Positions 12,719 through 22,269 of a stretch of DNA of 64,000 bases are shown here, piece by piece (position 1 is the stretch's first letter; every line of letters starts with the position of its first letter). The position numbers and the translations under genes are program-made. The notes below the pieces were generated by a model. It did not search any database. It saw only the letters and a list, made by a program, of their open reading frames with translations, and had not been told where the DNA came from. The DNA lies in assembly GCF_008932245.1 (NCBI RefSeq), contig NZ_CP034909.1, forward strand, positions 2,803,001 through 2,867,000, in the 5' to 3' direction. The DNA is from Sinorhizobium alkalisoli (lineage in GTDB: Bacteria; Pseudomonadota; Alphaproteobacteria; Rhizobiales; Rhizobiaceae).

Positions 12719-13939
12719 ATGGACAGCCTTGGAACTGCGGCGAAAAAGACAATCTGGCGGGATGCGCGGGCCATCACGCTCCTGACGGCAGCAATGCTCA
12801 CGACGATGGCGAATGCGACCATCAGTCCCGCCCTGCCGGGGCTCCAGCGCCTCTTTGCGGAGGATCCGCATGCGGAGATATTGACACGCCTGCTCGTGCC
12901 GGCGCCTTCGTTGAGCGTCGCGCTTTCAGCCCCGATTGCAGGGTTGGCAGCGGATCGCTTCGGACGGCGAGGGCTGCTGCTCCTGGGCGTGATCCTGTTC
13001 GTTGTTGCGGGAAGTGCTGGTCTCTTCCTCCCGGACCTGCCGACGATTTTCGCCAGCCGCCTCGTTCTCGGGCTAGGCGTCGGCCTGATCATGACGGCAC
13101 AAACGGCGCTCATCGGAGACTACTTCTCGGGCGCCGAGCGAAGCGCATTGACGGGTTTGCAGATCTCGGCGCGAAATTTCGGCGGACTGGTCTTCATCAC
13201 CCTGGCGGGATGCGCTGCACTCCTTTCTCCCCGCATGCCTTTTTCGATCTATGCCCTGGCGATCGTCTTGCTGCCGCTGATGTGGAGGGTCATCGTCGAT
13301 GTCTCGGCGCCCTCCCCAGGGCAGAGCGGCGGCGCGGCGGCGGGAACAGAGCGGACGTCGTGGCGACTGTTCTTCTCCGGGCTCGTCTTGCTCCAGGCAC
13401 TGACGAATTTGCTCTTCTTCATCGTCCCGACGCAATTGCCGTTCTTCTTCGATGCGCATGGCCATGGCGGCGGCGTTACCGGGGCGGCGCTCGGCACGCT
13501 CATGCTCGCGGGCGGCCTCTTCGCGCTGCTCTATCCGCAGGTCCACCGGACAGTCGGCCATGCCGGTGTGTTCGTTCTCGGCTATGCGGCGATGGCGCTC
13601 GGCTTTGCCCTTTTATGCGTCGGGACGGATGCGCTTTCCTTTGCCGGCGCCGCTTCCATTGGCGCCGGATATGCGCTCGTCTCGCCCACCTTCCTGGCCC
13701 TCGTCCTCAATGTCGCGCCGGCACGGCGGCGCGGACTGGCGGGCGGGATCCTGACGAGCTCGGTATTCATCGGGCAGTTCTGCTCGCCGCTGCTCAGCAC
13801 ACCGGCGATCTCGGCCTTCCGCTACGAAGGCCTGTTTGGCGGAACCGCTTTGCTCCTGGCGACGATGGCTCTCGCGTCAGCGGCTTTTGCAGTGGTAACG
13901 CGCCTGCGCTCGGGAACGAGCCCCATCGCGTTGTCATGA
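12719..13939 (+). CDS. MFS drug-efflux-type transporter
   Basis: 406 residues of a 12-helix major facilitator superfamily protein. The loop 2-3 signature is visible as GLAADRFGRRGLLLLG, and the TM5-like segment as GLQISARNFGGLVF. Such proteins export small toxic molecules across the inner membrane; the substrate is unknown. ATG 12719 follows CAAGAGGAAAATCG; an upstream in-frame extension would run through the MerR operator and is unlikely. Divergent from a MerR regulator, so it is probably induced by whatever that protein senses. A perfect hairpin repeat follows directly. Confidence 0.85.
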   Translation: MDSLGTAAKKTIWRDARAITLLTAAMLTTMANATISPALPGLQRLFAEDPHAEILTRLLVPAPSLSVALSAPIAGLAADRFGRRGLLLLGVILFVVAGSAGLFLPDLPTIFASRLVLGLGVGLIMTAQTALIGDYFSGAERSALTGLQISARNFGGLVFITLAGCAALLSPRMPFSIYALAIVLLPLMWRVIVDVSAPSPGQSGGAAAGTERTSWRLFFSGLVLLQALTNLLFFIVPTQLPFFFDAHGHGGGVTGAALGTLMLAGGLFALLYPQVHRTVGHAGVFVLGYAAMALGFALLCVGTDALSFAGAASIGAGYALVSPTFLALVLNVAPARRRGLAGGILTSSVFIGQFCSPLLSTPAISAFRYEGLFGGTALLLATMALASAAFAVVTRLRSGTSPIALS

Positions 13940-13943
13940 AGCA

Positions 13944-13983
13944 CTACAGCTCCGCGCGTCTTATCGGACGCGCGGAGCTGTAG
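13944..13983. repeat. Perfect palindromic repeat between convergent genes (mosaic motif A type)
   Basis: The 17-base arm 13944-13960 pairs perfectly with 13967-13983 around a loop TTATCG. The arms contain CCGCGCGTC, the core shared with repeats at 42718 and 43707. It lies between the MFS stop and the convergent soxG stop and could terminate both. Known rhizobial 'ABC mosaic' elements share this sequence style. Confidence 0.8.
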
Positions 13984-14008
13984 GTCCGGTATTCGGGCCG
14001 CGTCCGGC

Positions 14009-14563
14009 TCAGTGCCCCGCGTCTTCGGCGCCCTCTGAAAGCAGACCGAAGACGAATGGCGCGAACGACCGCCAGCATTCGACTCGGAACGTGTCCTCGG
14101 CCGTGCGCAAGAGGACGATTTCGGCCTTGCCGAAAATCGTACGCGAGCAGGCGCCGACCGGGAAGAGCCGGAGCGACAGGTCCTGCGGGCAGCCGCTGTT
14201 GACCGCAATCTCGGCATCCGGACCGCTGACGATCACGGCGGTGTTGCGATGGGAGACATCGGCCGCCGAATGCAGCGTGCCGCTCGAAGCCGCCGCCGCC
14301 ATCAGGTCGGCACCGTCCTCGTCGATCAGCAACCATTCGTCGGGTCCGAGCCAGAGCGCGTGACGTCGACCGGTCGAGGCGGACGTCTTCGCGCGCACGG
14401 GCAGCGTGACGCCGAGCGCAGCGGAGAGACCCGCAACCGATTCAGCCGGGGCGCGTAGCGACAGCCGCGAGGCGGGGGCGGCCGGAGTAATCATCGCCGC
14501 CGGTGAGCCGCCGCGGAGCCCCTCGAGCGGGGTCTTGCGAGTTGCCATTGCCTGGTCAGCCAT
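14009..14563 (-). CDS. soxG: Sarcosine oxidase, gamma subunit
   Basis: 184 residues. The smallest-conserved subunit of heterotetrameric sarcosine oxidase, which oxidatively demethylates sarcosine with tetrahydrofolate to give glycine, 5,10-methylene-THF and hydrogen peroxide. The segment HALWLGPDEWLLIDEDG and the later VSHRNTAVIVSGPDA are characteristic of SoxG. A very strong ribosome binding site (AAGGAGGT, 7 bases from ATG 14563) fixes the start. The gene overlaps the soxA end by 8 bases and is last in the soxBDAG operon. Confidence 0.92.
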   Translation of the reverse strand: MADQAMATRKTPLEGLRGGSPAAMITPAAPASRLSLRAPAESVAGLSAALGVTLPVRAKTSASTGRRHALWLGPDEWLLIDEDGADLMAAAASSGTLHSAADVSHRNTAVIVSGPDAEIAVNSGCPQDLSLRLFPVGACSRTIFGKAEIVLLRTAEDTFRVECWRSFAPFVFGLLSEGAEDAGH

Positions 14564-17552
14564 GGAGGCGACCTCCTTCCTTGTCAAAGAACACCATGTC
14601 GCTCACTTCGACGGCGATGGTCCGATCCGCCATCGGTATGTAGAGCGTCTGCCCAAGGCGCGCGCGGCCGCCCGCGACGAGCGCCATTGCGATCGAACGG
14701 CCGCAATTCGGCGACCAATAGGACGACGTTACATGACCGAGCATGGTCATCGGCTTCGGCTCGTTCGGATCGGCGACGATCTGCGCACCTTCCTCCAGCA
14801 CCACCTTCGGATCCTTGGTGAGCAATCCGACGAGCTGCTTGCGGCCGTCCTTGACGAGGTCGGGCCGCTTCAGGCCGCGAATGCCGACAAAGTCCTGCTT
14901 CTTCTTCGAGACCGCCCAGGAGAGTCCTGCATCGTGCGGCGTGACGGTGCCGTCCGTGTCCTGGCCGACGATAATATAGCCCTTCTCGGCACGCAGGACG
15001 TGCATAGTCTCGGTACCGTAGGCGCAGGCCCCCATGGGTTCGGCCTGGGCCCAGATTGCTTCCCACACCGCCTGGCCGTAATCGGCCGGGACATTGACTT
15101 CGAAACCGAGCTCGCCTGTGAACGACATACGGAACAGCCGCGTCGGCACGCCGCAGATGCGGCCTTCCACAACGCTCATATGCGGAAAGGCTTCGTTCGA
15201 GAGATCGATGCCTTCGACCAGCGGCGCGATGATCTCGCGCGCCTTCGGGCCTTGCACCGCGATGACCGCCCATTGCTCGGTCGTCGAAGTGAGCCACACC
15301 TTGAGATGCGGGAATTCCGTCTGCAGGTAGTCTTCCATGTGGTGGAGGACGCGCGGCGCACCGCCGGTCGTCGTCGTCACGTGGAATCGGTCATCGGCCA
15401 GCCGGCCGACAACGCCGTCGTCATAGATGAAGCCGTCGTCGCGCAGCATGATGCCGTAGCGGCAGCGGCCGGGCTTCAGATTGTCCCAGGCATTCGTATA
15501 CATGAGATTGAGGAACTTGGCCGCGTCGGGGCCGACCACCTCGATCTTACCGAGCGTCGAGGCATCGAAAATGCCGGCGACGTCGCGAACGGTCTTGCAT
15601 TCGCGGGCGACCGCCTCATGCATGCTTTCGCCGGCCCTCGGATAGTACCAGGCGCGTTTCCAGTTGCCGACATCCTCGAATTCTGCGCCACGCGCCTCCT
15701 CCCAGGCATGCATCGGTGTCTTGCGGGCCGGGTCGAAGAGGCTGCCGCGCGAGTGGTTGACGATCGTGCCGAAGGTCACCGGCGTATAGGGCTGGCGGAA
15801 GGTCGTCAGTCCCACCGCCGGGATTTCCCTGCCGAGCGCTTCCGCCGCGATCGCAAGTCCATGCATGTTGGAGAGCTTGCCCTGGTCGGAAGCCATGCCA
15901 TTCGTCGTGAAGCGCTTGATGTGCTCGATCGAGTGCATGCCCTCGCGCACGGCGAGGCGGATGTCCTTGGCGCAGACATCGTGCTGGAAGTCGATGAAGG
16001 CCTTGACCGTCGTATCGGCCCCCGCCCCTTCGGCCGCGCCGATCATGCCGCCCGTCCACTCGAAGGCATTCTTGCCGGTCAGCGATACCTGCGCGCCGCC
16101 TTCGGCGCCGGCAGCGCGTGCAGTCAGTTCACCTGCGGCAAGCGCTTCGTCAATCGTCGCCTGCAGATCGTCGGTGCCGTTACAGGCGCCGATCGAAAGG
16201 CAGTCCTGCGCGTAAATGCCCGGCAGGAACCGCTCCGTCGGCGCGTCGAACTTCACCTTGCCGCGCGACTGCGAGAAGAGGTGTACCGACGGCGTCCAGC
16301 CGGCCGAGACCAGAAGCGCATCCACGCCGATCTTGCGCCGGCCGCCGCCACCACCGTTGCGGGCGACACTGATGGAGGCGACGCGAAGCTTGCCAGCGGT
16401 GTCCACGACGGAGTGGCCGGTCAGCACCTCGATGCCGAGGCTGCGGGCCTGCTGAAGCACCGCCTCGCTCGGTTTTTCACGGCAATCGACGATCACGGGA
16501 ACCGCAACCCCTGCCCTTTTGAGATCAAAGGCTGCCTCATAGGCGGAATCATGCGCGGTATAGACGCCGACCTTCTTGCCTACGGCGACGCCGAAATGGT
16601 TGAGATAGGTGCGGCCGGCCGATGCCAGCATGATGCCCGGGCGGTCGTTATTGGCGAAGACCATGTGGCGCTCGATCGCGCCATTGGCGAGGATCACTTT
16701 TTTCGCACGCACCTGCCAGAGCCGCTCGCGCGGCAGCGCCTTTTCCGGCGCAGCGAGATGATCGGTGACGCGCTCGACGAGAGCGACGTAATTGTGGTTG
16801 TAGTAGCCGAAAGCGGTCGTGCGCGTCAGCAGCTTGACATTGTCCGAGTCCGCGAGCGCCTTGCCGGTTGCCTGCGCCCACTCGTAACCCGGCTGGCCGT
16901 CTATGAGGGTGCCGGTGTCGTAGTGAAGCGCACCGCCGACTTCAGCCTGCTCGTCGCACAGGATGACCTTGGCCCCGGCCTTGGCTGCGGCGAGTGCGGC
17001 CGAAAGACCGGCTACGCCGGCGCCGACCACCAGCACGTCGCAATGGACGTAACGGCTGGCGTAGTGATCCGGATCGGCCTCCGTCGGGGTGACGCCGAGG
17101 CCGGCTGCGCGGCGAATGAAGGGTTCGTAGAGAGCGTGCCACGCCGCCTTCGGCCACATGAAGGTCTTGTAGTAGAAGCCCGCGGCGAAGAAGGGCGACA
17201 GAAAATTGTTGAATCCGCCGACGTCGAACGAGAGGGAAGGCCAGCGGTTCTGCGACGACACCTTCATGCCGTCGAAAACCTCCTGAACGGTCGCCCGCAC
17301 GTTGGGCTGCCGGCGCGCGGCGTCGCGCGAGACGTCGAGCAGCGCGTTCGGCTCCTCGGCGCCCGCCGAAAGGATACCGCGCGGACGGTGGTATTTGAAC
17401 GAGCGGCCGACGAGATGGATATCATTGGCAAGCAGCGCCGAGGCGACCGTATCGCCTTCGAGTGCCGTCAGCGAGCGGCCGTCGAAGGTGAAGCGGGCCG
17501 TGCGCGCCGGCGTCAGGCGCCCAGCACCCGAAATGCGATTGACCCCGGTCAT
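14556..17552 (-). CDS. soxA: Sarcosine oxidase, alpha subunit
   Basis: 998 residues, the full length of the large subunit. It has an N-terminal 2Fe-2S-like fold (about residues 15-100, with FTFDGRSLTALEGDTV), an FAD/NAD-binding Rossmann domain with DVLVVGAGVAGLSAALAAAK near residue 175, and a C-terminal GcvT-like aminomethyltransferase half (about residues 600-998) that binds tetrahydrofolate. Its start overlaps the soxD stop as ATGA. A very long opposite-strand frame covers it and is only a high-G+C shadow. Confidence 0.96.
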   Translation of the reverse strand: MTGVNRISGAGRLTPARTARFTFDGRSLTALEGDTVASALLANDIHLVGRSFKYHRPRGILSAGAEEPNALLDVSRDAARRQPNVRATVQEVFDGMKVSSQNRWPSLSFDVGGFNNFLSPFFAAGFYYKTFMWPKAAWHALYEPFIRRAAGLGVTPTEADPDHYASRYVHCDVLVVGAGVAGLSAALAAAKAGAKVILCDEQAEVGGALHYDTGTLIDGQPGYEWAQATGKALADSDNVKLLTRTTAFGYYNHNYVALVERVTDHLAAPEKALPRERLWQVRAKKVILANGAIERHMVFANNDRPGIMLASAGRTYLNHFGVAVGKKVGVYTAHDSAYEAAFDLKRAGVAVPVIVDCREKPSEAVLQQARSLGIEVLTGHSVVDTAGKLRVASISVARNGGGGGRRKIGVDALLVSAGWTPSVHLFSQSRGKVKFDAPTERFLPGIYAQDCLSIGACNGTDDLQATIDEALAAGELTARAAGAEGGAQVSLTGKNAFEWTGGMIGAAEGAGADTTVKAFIDFQHDVCAKDIRLAVREGMHSIEHIKRFTTNGMASDQGKLSNMHGLAIAAEALGREIPAVGLTTFRQPYTPVTFGTIVNHSRGSLFDPARKTPMHAWEEARGAEFEDVGNWKRAWYYPRAGESMHEAVARECKTVRDVAGIFDASTLGKIEVVGPDAAKFLNLMYTNAWDNLKPGRCRYGIMLRDDGFIYDDGVVGRLADDRFHVTTTTGGAPRVLHHMEDYLQTEFPHLKVWLTSTTEQWAVIAVQGPKAREIIAPLVEGIDLSNEAFPHMSVVEGRICGVPTRLFRMSFTGELGFEVNVPADYGQAVWEAIWAQAEPMGACAYGTETMHVLRAEKGYIIVGQDTDGTVTPHDAGLSWAVSKKKQDFVGIRGLKRPDLVKDGRKQLVGLLTKDPKVVLEEGAQIVADPNEPKPMTMLGHVTSSYWSPNCGRSIAMALVAGGRARLGQTLYIPMADRTIAVEVSDMVFFDKEGGRLHG

Positions 17553-17890
17553 TGTGCTGCTCCTTCGAGGGCTTCATAGGTTTCGACCATTGCCGGCGTC
17601 TTCGGCTTCGCATCGATATCCGGTTTCGGCTCGCCCGCCTTGTAGGTGGTGATGAAGCGATCGCTCACCGTGTCGCGGGCGGCATTGAAGAAGCGGCCGC
17701 AGCCATGCATGTGCCGCCATCTCTCGAAAATTACGCCCTTCGGGTTTTCTCGAAGAAAGAAATAGGCCTCGAACTCTTCGTCGCTGATCTCGGCCATGTT
17801 GGTCGGTCGGACGATATGGGCATCGCCGGCATTGCGGAATTCGAGCTCGGAGCGCTCTTCCTCGCAGTAGGGGCAATAGATCAAAAGCAT
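17549..17890 (-). CDS. soxD: Sarcosine oxidase, delta subunit
   Basis: 113 residues with the zinc-binding N terminus MLLIYCPYCEEERSELEF and a later HGCGRFFN, giving the CXXC plus His/Cys zinc site known for SoxD. It is the small structural subunit of the heterotetramer. The open frame extends upstream into soxB, but this ATG gives the family N terminus. It sits 68 bases after soxB, and a palindromic repeat occupies that gap. Confidence 0.94.
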   Translation of the reverse strand: MLLIYCPYCEEERSELEFRNAGDAHIVRPTNMAEISDEEFEAYFFLRENPKGVIFERWRHMHGCGRFFNAARDTVSDRFITTYKAGEPKPDIDAKPKTPAMVETYEALEGAAQ

Positions 17891-17907
17891 CTGGAATGTC
17901 CTCGCGT

Positions 17908-17949
17908 TAGAGCGCCGCGCGTTCCCTCGAACGCGCGAAGATCGCTCTA
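17908..17949. repeat. Palindromic repeat inside the sox operon
   Basis: Outer arms TAGAGCG (17908-17914) and CGCTCTA (17943-17949) enclose a perfect inner stem CGCGCGTTC / GAACGCGCG (17916-17924, 17929-17937). It fills most of the soxB-soxD gap and is related to the motif A repeats elsewhere in the window. It could stabilise or end part of the soxB transcript. Confidence 0.75.
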
Positions 17950-17958
17950 TCTTCCTAA

Positions 17959-19212
17959 CTAGTGCGCAACAGCGGCGGCAGCCGCCTCGTCGATGAGCCG
18001 ACCGGTGCGGAAGCGATCGAGCGTTAGCCCCGCAGCGAGCCGGTGCGGCTCGCCCCGCGCGATAAGATAGGCAAAGAGATTGGCCGAACCCGGCGTCGCC
18101 TTGAAGCCGCCCGTTCCCCAGCCGGCGTTGAGATAGAGACCCGGCACCGGCGTCACGCCCTGGATCGGTGAGCGGTCCTGGGTGACGTCGACGATGCCAC
18201 CCCATTGCCGCATCATCTTGACGCGACGGAACATCGGGAAGAGCTCGCAGATCGCATCCAGCGTATGGGTGATGATCTGCAGGCCACCGGTCTGCGAATA
18301 GGAGTTGTACTGGTCGGTGCCGGCACCGATGACGAACTCGCCCTTGTCGGACTGCGAGATATAGGCATGCACCGAGTTGGACATGACCACACAGGGAAAG
18401 ATCGGCTTCAGCGGCTCGGAAACGAGCGCCTGCAGCGGCTGGCTCTGCAGCGGCATACGCACGTCCACCATCCGCATCAAGGTCGACGTATGACCGGCAG
18501 CGGAGATGCCGATCTTCTTCGCACCGATGAAGCCGCGACTGGTGTCGACACCGGTGACGCGTCCGGTTTCATCACGACGAATACCGGTCACCTCGCAGTT
18601 CTGGATGATGTGGACGCCGCGGTCGGAAGCCGCGCGCGCATAGCCCCAGGCGACCGCATCGTGGCGCGCCGTGCCGCCGCGCCGCTGCAATGCCGCGCCG
18701 TTGATCGGATAGCGGGCGGTCTTGGCGATGTCGAGCGGCGGACAATAGGCCCTTGCCTGCTCCGGCGTCAGCCACTCATTGTCGATGCCGTAGAGCCGGT
18801 TGGCGTTGATGTGGCGCTTGAAGGACTGCTGGTCGTGAATGTTGTGCGACAGCATCATCACGCCGCGCGGCGAGTACATGACGTTATAATTGAGGTCCTG
18901 CGACAGGTTTTCCCAGAGCTTCAGCGAATGCTCATAAATGTCCATGCTCTCTTCATAGAGATAATTGGACCGGATGATCGTCGTATTGCGGCCGGTATTG
19001 CCGCCGCCGATCCAACCCTTTTCGAGCACGGCGACATTGGTGATGCCGTGCTCTTTCGCCAGGTAGTAGGCGGCGCCGAGACCATGGCCGCCGCCACCGA
19101 TGATGATCACATCATATTGCTTGCGCGGCTCAGGCGAGGCCCAATGCGGTCCCCAGCCCTTGTGGCCGCGCATCGCTTCGCGCGCCACGGCAAAAACAGA
19201 ATATTTGCGCAT
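17959..19212 (-). CDS. soxB: Sarcosine oxidase, beta subunit
   Basis: 417 residues, the FAD- and covalent FMN-bearing catalytic subunit. The N-terminal dinucleotide-binding motif DVIIIGGGGHGLGAAYYLAK begins near residue 34, followed by VLEKGWIGGGNTGRNTTIIR, typical of SoxB. It oxidises sarcosine at FAD and shares FMN with the alpha subunit. First gene of soxBDAG; the promoter must lie in the 336 bases between here and rpsU. No dedicated regulator is adjacent. Confidence 0.96.
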   Translation of the reverse strand: MRKYSVFAVAREAMRGHKGWGPHWASPEPRKQYDVIIIGGGGHGLGAAYYLAKEHGITNVAVLEKGWIGGGNTGRNTTIIRSNYLYEESMDIYEHSLKLWENLSQDLNYNVMYSPRGVMMLSHNIHDQQSFKRHINANRLYGIDNEWLTPEQARAYCPPLDIAKTARYPINGAALQRRGGTARHDAVAWGYARAASDRGVHIIQNCEVTGIRRDETGRVTGVDTSRGFIGAKKIGISAAGHTSTLMRMVDVRMPLQSQPLQALVSEPLKPIFPCVVMSNSVHAYISQSDKGEFVIGAGTDQYNSYSQTGGLQIITHTLDAICELFPMFRRVKMMRQWGGIVDVTQDRSPIQGVTPVPGLYLNAGWGTGGFKATPGSANLFAYLIARGEPHRLAAGLTLDRFRTGRLIDEAAAAAVAH

Positions 19213-19548
19213 CCGCCTGCTACTCCATGAACCCCGGTGAACCTTCCTGTTGCCGTTAGAAATCGCAAATCCAAAGCCTGCGCAACGTTTCTTTTGCGAC
19301 GCGATCCGACGGACTTGGACGGAACTGCGACATGAAGGTGCGCCATGGGTCGACGCGGCGAACAGCGCTGACGACCAGCCGGCTTGCGCTCCCGACCGAT
19401 TATTTGCCCGTCGAAACGATCTCGCGCTGGACTTTCCGTCCCCGATCTGGTATCCGCTCCATTAATCGCAAGGCTCCGGCTCAGCGAACGCAGAATTATT
19501 GCCTCCCAGATGGTGAGGCTCTAACGCCAACAAAGGAACGGGATTCAC
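19213..19548. other. Intergenic region between soxB and rpsU
   Basis: 336 bases with no supportable gene. It must carry the divergent promoters for soxB and rpsU. I could not single out a convincing -35/-10 pair, nor recognise a riboswitch. AAAGGA at 19533-19538 and GGGA at 19541 serve rpsU. Confidence 0.5.
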
Positions 19549-19761
19549 GTGCAGGTACTTGTCCGCGATAACAACGTCGACCAGGCGCTCCGCGCTCTCA
19601 AGAAGAAGATGCAGCGCGAAGGCATTTTCCGCGAAATGAAGATGCGTGACTTCTACGAAAAGCCGTCCCAGAAGCGTGCACGCGAGAAGGCCGAAGCTGT
19701 TCGGCGCGTGCGCAAGCTGGCTCGCAAGCGCGCACAGCGTGAAGGCCTTCTGGCCCGCTGA
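19549..19761 (+). CDS. rpsU: 30S ribosomal protein S21
   Basis: 70 residues, highly basic, starting [20 protein letters not shown], which is the alphaproteobacterial S21 sequence. It is part of the 30S platform and helps mRNA recognition. The start is GTG at 19549, preceded by GGGA five bases upstream. Followed by a strong terminator, so it is a monocistronic unit. Confidence 0.97.
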   Translation: MQVLVRDNNVDQALRALKKKMQREGIFREMKMRDFYEKPSQKRAREKAEAVRRVRKLARKRAQREGLLAR

Positions 19762-19796
19762 TCGTCGTTTTTTCGACGCTTTCCGATGTAAATCGT

Positions 19797-19828
19797 GGCG
19801 GGGGCGAATTATCGCCGCCGCCTTTTTT
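19797..19828 (+). terminator. Intrinsic terminator after rpsU
   Basis: An 11-base stem (19797-19807 with 19812-19822, one mismatch) around a tetraloop is followed by six T residues (19823-19828). It stands 35 bases after the rpsU stop codon. Confidence 0.92.
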
Positions 19829-19987
19829 ATATGGACACCTGGTCCGTCGGCAGTCTAGCCTGCCTGCATGAACGGTCGACGGCCAACCCCCGGGAAGAAC
19901 AGGCCGGTTCGCCACGGGCATTGACGGGACCGGCGCCTTCGCCGCTCTCCGCCTACGGAAAGCCACTCGGACCTTGAGGAATCGACT

Positions 19988-20875
19988 TTGAAATTTGCTG
20001 CCATGACTGCGGACGTCTCCGGTTTCGCCATCCACGAGGCTCGCCGCCGCCACCAGCGCAAGCCGATGCTTACAGCCATGCTGATCATCAGCTCCGCGCT
20101 CGTTGCCGGATGCCAGACGGCAAACAACACCGAATCGATGATTCGCGTCGAACGGGCACAAGGCTCGGAAGAGAATATCGCCTCGCTATCGAGCGTGATT
20201 GCTTCCAACCCCAGCGACCCGGAAGCGTACAATGTGCGCGGCTCCGCCTATGGCCGCGCCGGCGAATTCCGCCGTGCGGTCGCCGACTTCGACCAGGCGA
20301 TTCAGCTCAATCCCCGCTTTTACCAGGCCTATGCCAACCGTGCGCTCGTCCAGCGCAACCTCGGCAATCAGGAAGCGGCACTCGCCGACTATAACGCGTC
20401 GCTGCAGATCAACCCGAGCTATGACGTCGCCTATATCGGACGCGGCAATCTCTACCGCCAGGCCGGCCAGCTCGATGCGGCCTTCAACGATTTCAACAAG
20501 GCCGTCCAACTCGACACGACGGATCCCCGCGCCTATCATAATCGCGGCCTGATCTATCAGGCGCGCAAGGAGCATGCCCAGGCGATCGAGGATTTCTCGA
20601 CTGCGATCTCGCTGTCGCCCAGCTCTCCGGAGCCTTATAATGGTCGTGGCATCTCCTATGCCGCCCAGGGCGACGACGAGAATGCCTTCTCGGATTTCAA
20701 CACCGCCATCAACCTCAACGGCAAGCTGGCCGAGTCCTGGGCCAACCAGGCGCTGATCTACGAGCGCCGCGGCGACAAGGCCAAGGCGCAAAAGTCCTAC
20801 TCGCATGCACTACAGCTCGATCCCAAATACGAGCCCGCCCGCGCCGGTCTTGCCCGGGTCAAGGCAATGTCCTGA
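19988..20875 (+). CDS. TPR-repeat lipoprotein
   Basis: 295 residues. A leader with a hydrophobic stretch (about residues 27-40) ends in the lipobox LVAGC, so the mature protein is probably anchored to a membrane through Cys41. Six or more tetratricopeptide units follow (for example NVRGSAYGRAGEFRRAVADF and its periodic repeats), forming a protein-binding superhelix. The start is TTG 19988, seven bases after GAGGA; no ATG further downstream keeps the complete signal sequence. Related proteins are often called NlpI-like, but no partner is evident here. Confidence 0.85.
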   Translation: MKFAAMTADVSGFAIHEARRRHQRKPMLTAMLIISSALVAGCQTANNTESMIRVERAQGSEENIASLSSVIASNPSDPEAYNVRGSAYGRAGEFRRAVADFDQAIQLNPRFYQAYANRALVQRNLGNQEAALADYNASLQINPSYDVAYIGRGNLYRQAGQLDAAFNDFNKAVQLDTTDPRAYHNRGLIYQARKEHAQAIEDFSTAISLSPSSPEPYNGRGISYAAQGDDENAFSDFNTAINLNGKLAESWANQALIYERRGDKAKAQKSYSHALQLDPKYEPARAGLARVKAMS

Positions 20876-20894
20876 GGTCTCCGGCATGGCTCTC

Positions 20895-20942
20895 ACAGCG
20901 CCGCGCGTCTACTGCATGTCTCCTTTAATCGACCTCGATTAA
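20895..20942. repeat. Partial mosaic repeat (motif A half plus palindrome)
   Basis: The left half of motif A (ACAGCGCCGCGCGTCT) is joined directly to CTGCATGTCTCC and the small palindrome TTAATCG / CGATTAA (20925-20931, 20936-20942). The right half of motif A is missing. It lies between the TPR gene and the cyclase gene. Confidence 0.6.
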
Positions 20943-21048
20943 TGGAGGGCAGGCAGGTACCAGTTGATCTTGCGCGCCGCAGCACGGCACGGCACTGTGC
21001 GTGCGCATCGGCGACACCGGTGTCCGCAAAGCCGCGACGGGATACGGT

Positions 21049-22269
21049 ATGAAAGAGCAGCAGATCCGCGACATCCTTCGGTGGGTTTCGGAACAGGGGC
21101 TCCAAGGCCTCAAGGAACAGGATCTGCTTGCCGGTTTCTGCGAGCAATGCCTTGCTGCCGGCCTTCCTGTCGATCGGGCGCTCGGCATCATCGATACGCT
21201 TCATCCAGAATTCGAGGGGCGCGCCTACCAGTGGCTCAGCGATAGCGACGAAATCCCCGAGGTCCTGCATTACGGCTCGACCACCAGCGGAGAGGCCCTG
21301 GCGAACTGGCAGCGTTCGGTCTTCTTCCAGATGCTCCAGCAGCAGCAAGGCGAGCGCCGTATCCGCTTGGCACTCGAACAGCACGTCCCCTTCGCACCCC
21401 TCGAACGGCTGAGAGCCGAGGGACACGCCGATTGTCTTTGCTTCGTTCACCATTTCACCGACCGCGGTCGCGTCGGAGCGATGGACTGCTTTTACTCCAA
21501 CTGGACGACGAAGGACGATCGGGGCTTTAGCGACGAAGATATGGAGGCGCTGAGGGTACTGGTGCCGACGCTCGCCCTCGCCGTCAAGGCGGCCTCCTGT
21601 ATGCGCATCATCGGCACCCTTGCGGATGTCTATCTGGGCGAGGATGCGGGCCGGCGCGTCGTCGAAGGCAGAATCGAGCGGGGCGCGGTCGAACGCATCG
21701 AAGCCGTCATGTGGTTCTCCGATCTGCGGAATTTCACGCGGATATCCGATAGCATTGCGCCGGAGGAGATCATTCCCTTTCTGAATGATTACTCCGGCAC
21801 CGTCATCGGCGCGATCCATGACCACGGCGGCAGCGTGCTGAAGCTGATCGGCGACGGAGTTCTGGCGATATTCAACGACGGTAAACCCGCCGATGCCTGC
21901 AGCGCCGCAATCGCTGCCGAGCAACAGTTGCGGCTCATGCTGATGGAACTCAATACGCGTCGGCTTGAAGAGGGAAAGCCCGTTACCGACGTCTCGCTCG
22001 GCCTGCATATCGGAGAGGTCTTCTATGGCAATATCGGCAGCCAGGACCGACTGGATTTCACGGTTGTTGGACCGGCCGTCAATGAAGTGAGCCGCATCGT
22101 CGCCATGTGCCGTTCGGTCGAGCGGCAGGTGATCATGTCGTCCGAGTTCATAGCGGCGTGCCCGCCGCTTCACCGCGCCAATACCGTCTCGCTTGGCCGC
22201 TTCGCACTGCGCGGCATTGCCCGGGCGAAGGAGCTCTTCACCTGGGACCCGGAGATCGCGGCCGGCTAA
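21049..22269 (+). CDS. Class III adenylate cyclase
   Basis: Converts ATP to cAMP. About 406 residues: an N-terminal region of roughly 185 residues without a named domain, then a class III cyclase homology domain. Catalytic residues look complete: metal-binding Asp225 (MWFSDLRNFT) and Asp269 (LIGDGVLAIF), adenine-specifying Lys265 and Asp336 (LDFTVVG), and transition-state Asn345 and Arg349 (VNEVSR). No transmembrane helix is obvious. Rhizobia carry many such cyclases, so this is one of a paralogous set. ATG 21049 is chosen; the frame opens at GTG 21001 with no better ribosome binding site. Confidence 0.88.
   Translation: MKEQQIRDILRWVSEQGLQGLKEQDLLAGFCEQCLAAGLPVDRALGIIDTLHPEFEGRAYQWLSDSDEIPEVLHYGSTTSGEALANWQRSVFFQMLQQQQGERRIRLALEQHVPFAPLERLRAEGHADCLCFVHHFTDRGRVGAMDCFYSNWTTKDDRGFSDEDMEALRVLVPTLALAVKAASCMRIIGTLADVYLGEDAGRRVVEGRIERGAVERIEAVMWFSDLRNFTRISDSIAPEEIIPFLNDYSGTVIGAIHDHGGSVLKLIGDGVLAIFNDGKPADACSAAIAAEQQLRLMLMELNTRRLEEGKPVTDVSLGLHIGEVFYGNIGSQDRLDFTVVGPAVNEVSRIVAMCRSVERQVIMSSEFIAACPPLHRANTVSLGRFALRGIARAKELFTWDPEIAAG

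Noticed and set aside
14406..17579. Plus-strand open frame of more than 1,000 codons opposite soxA and soxG
   Set aside because: It is fully antisense to clear sarcosine oxidase genes, has no recognisable domain, and is a common product of high G+C codon bias.
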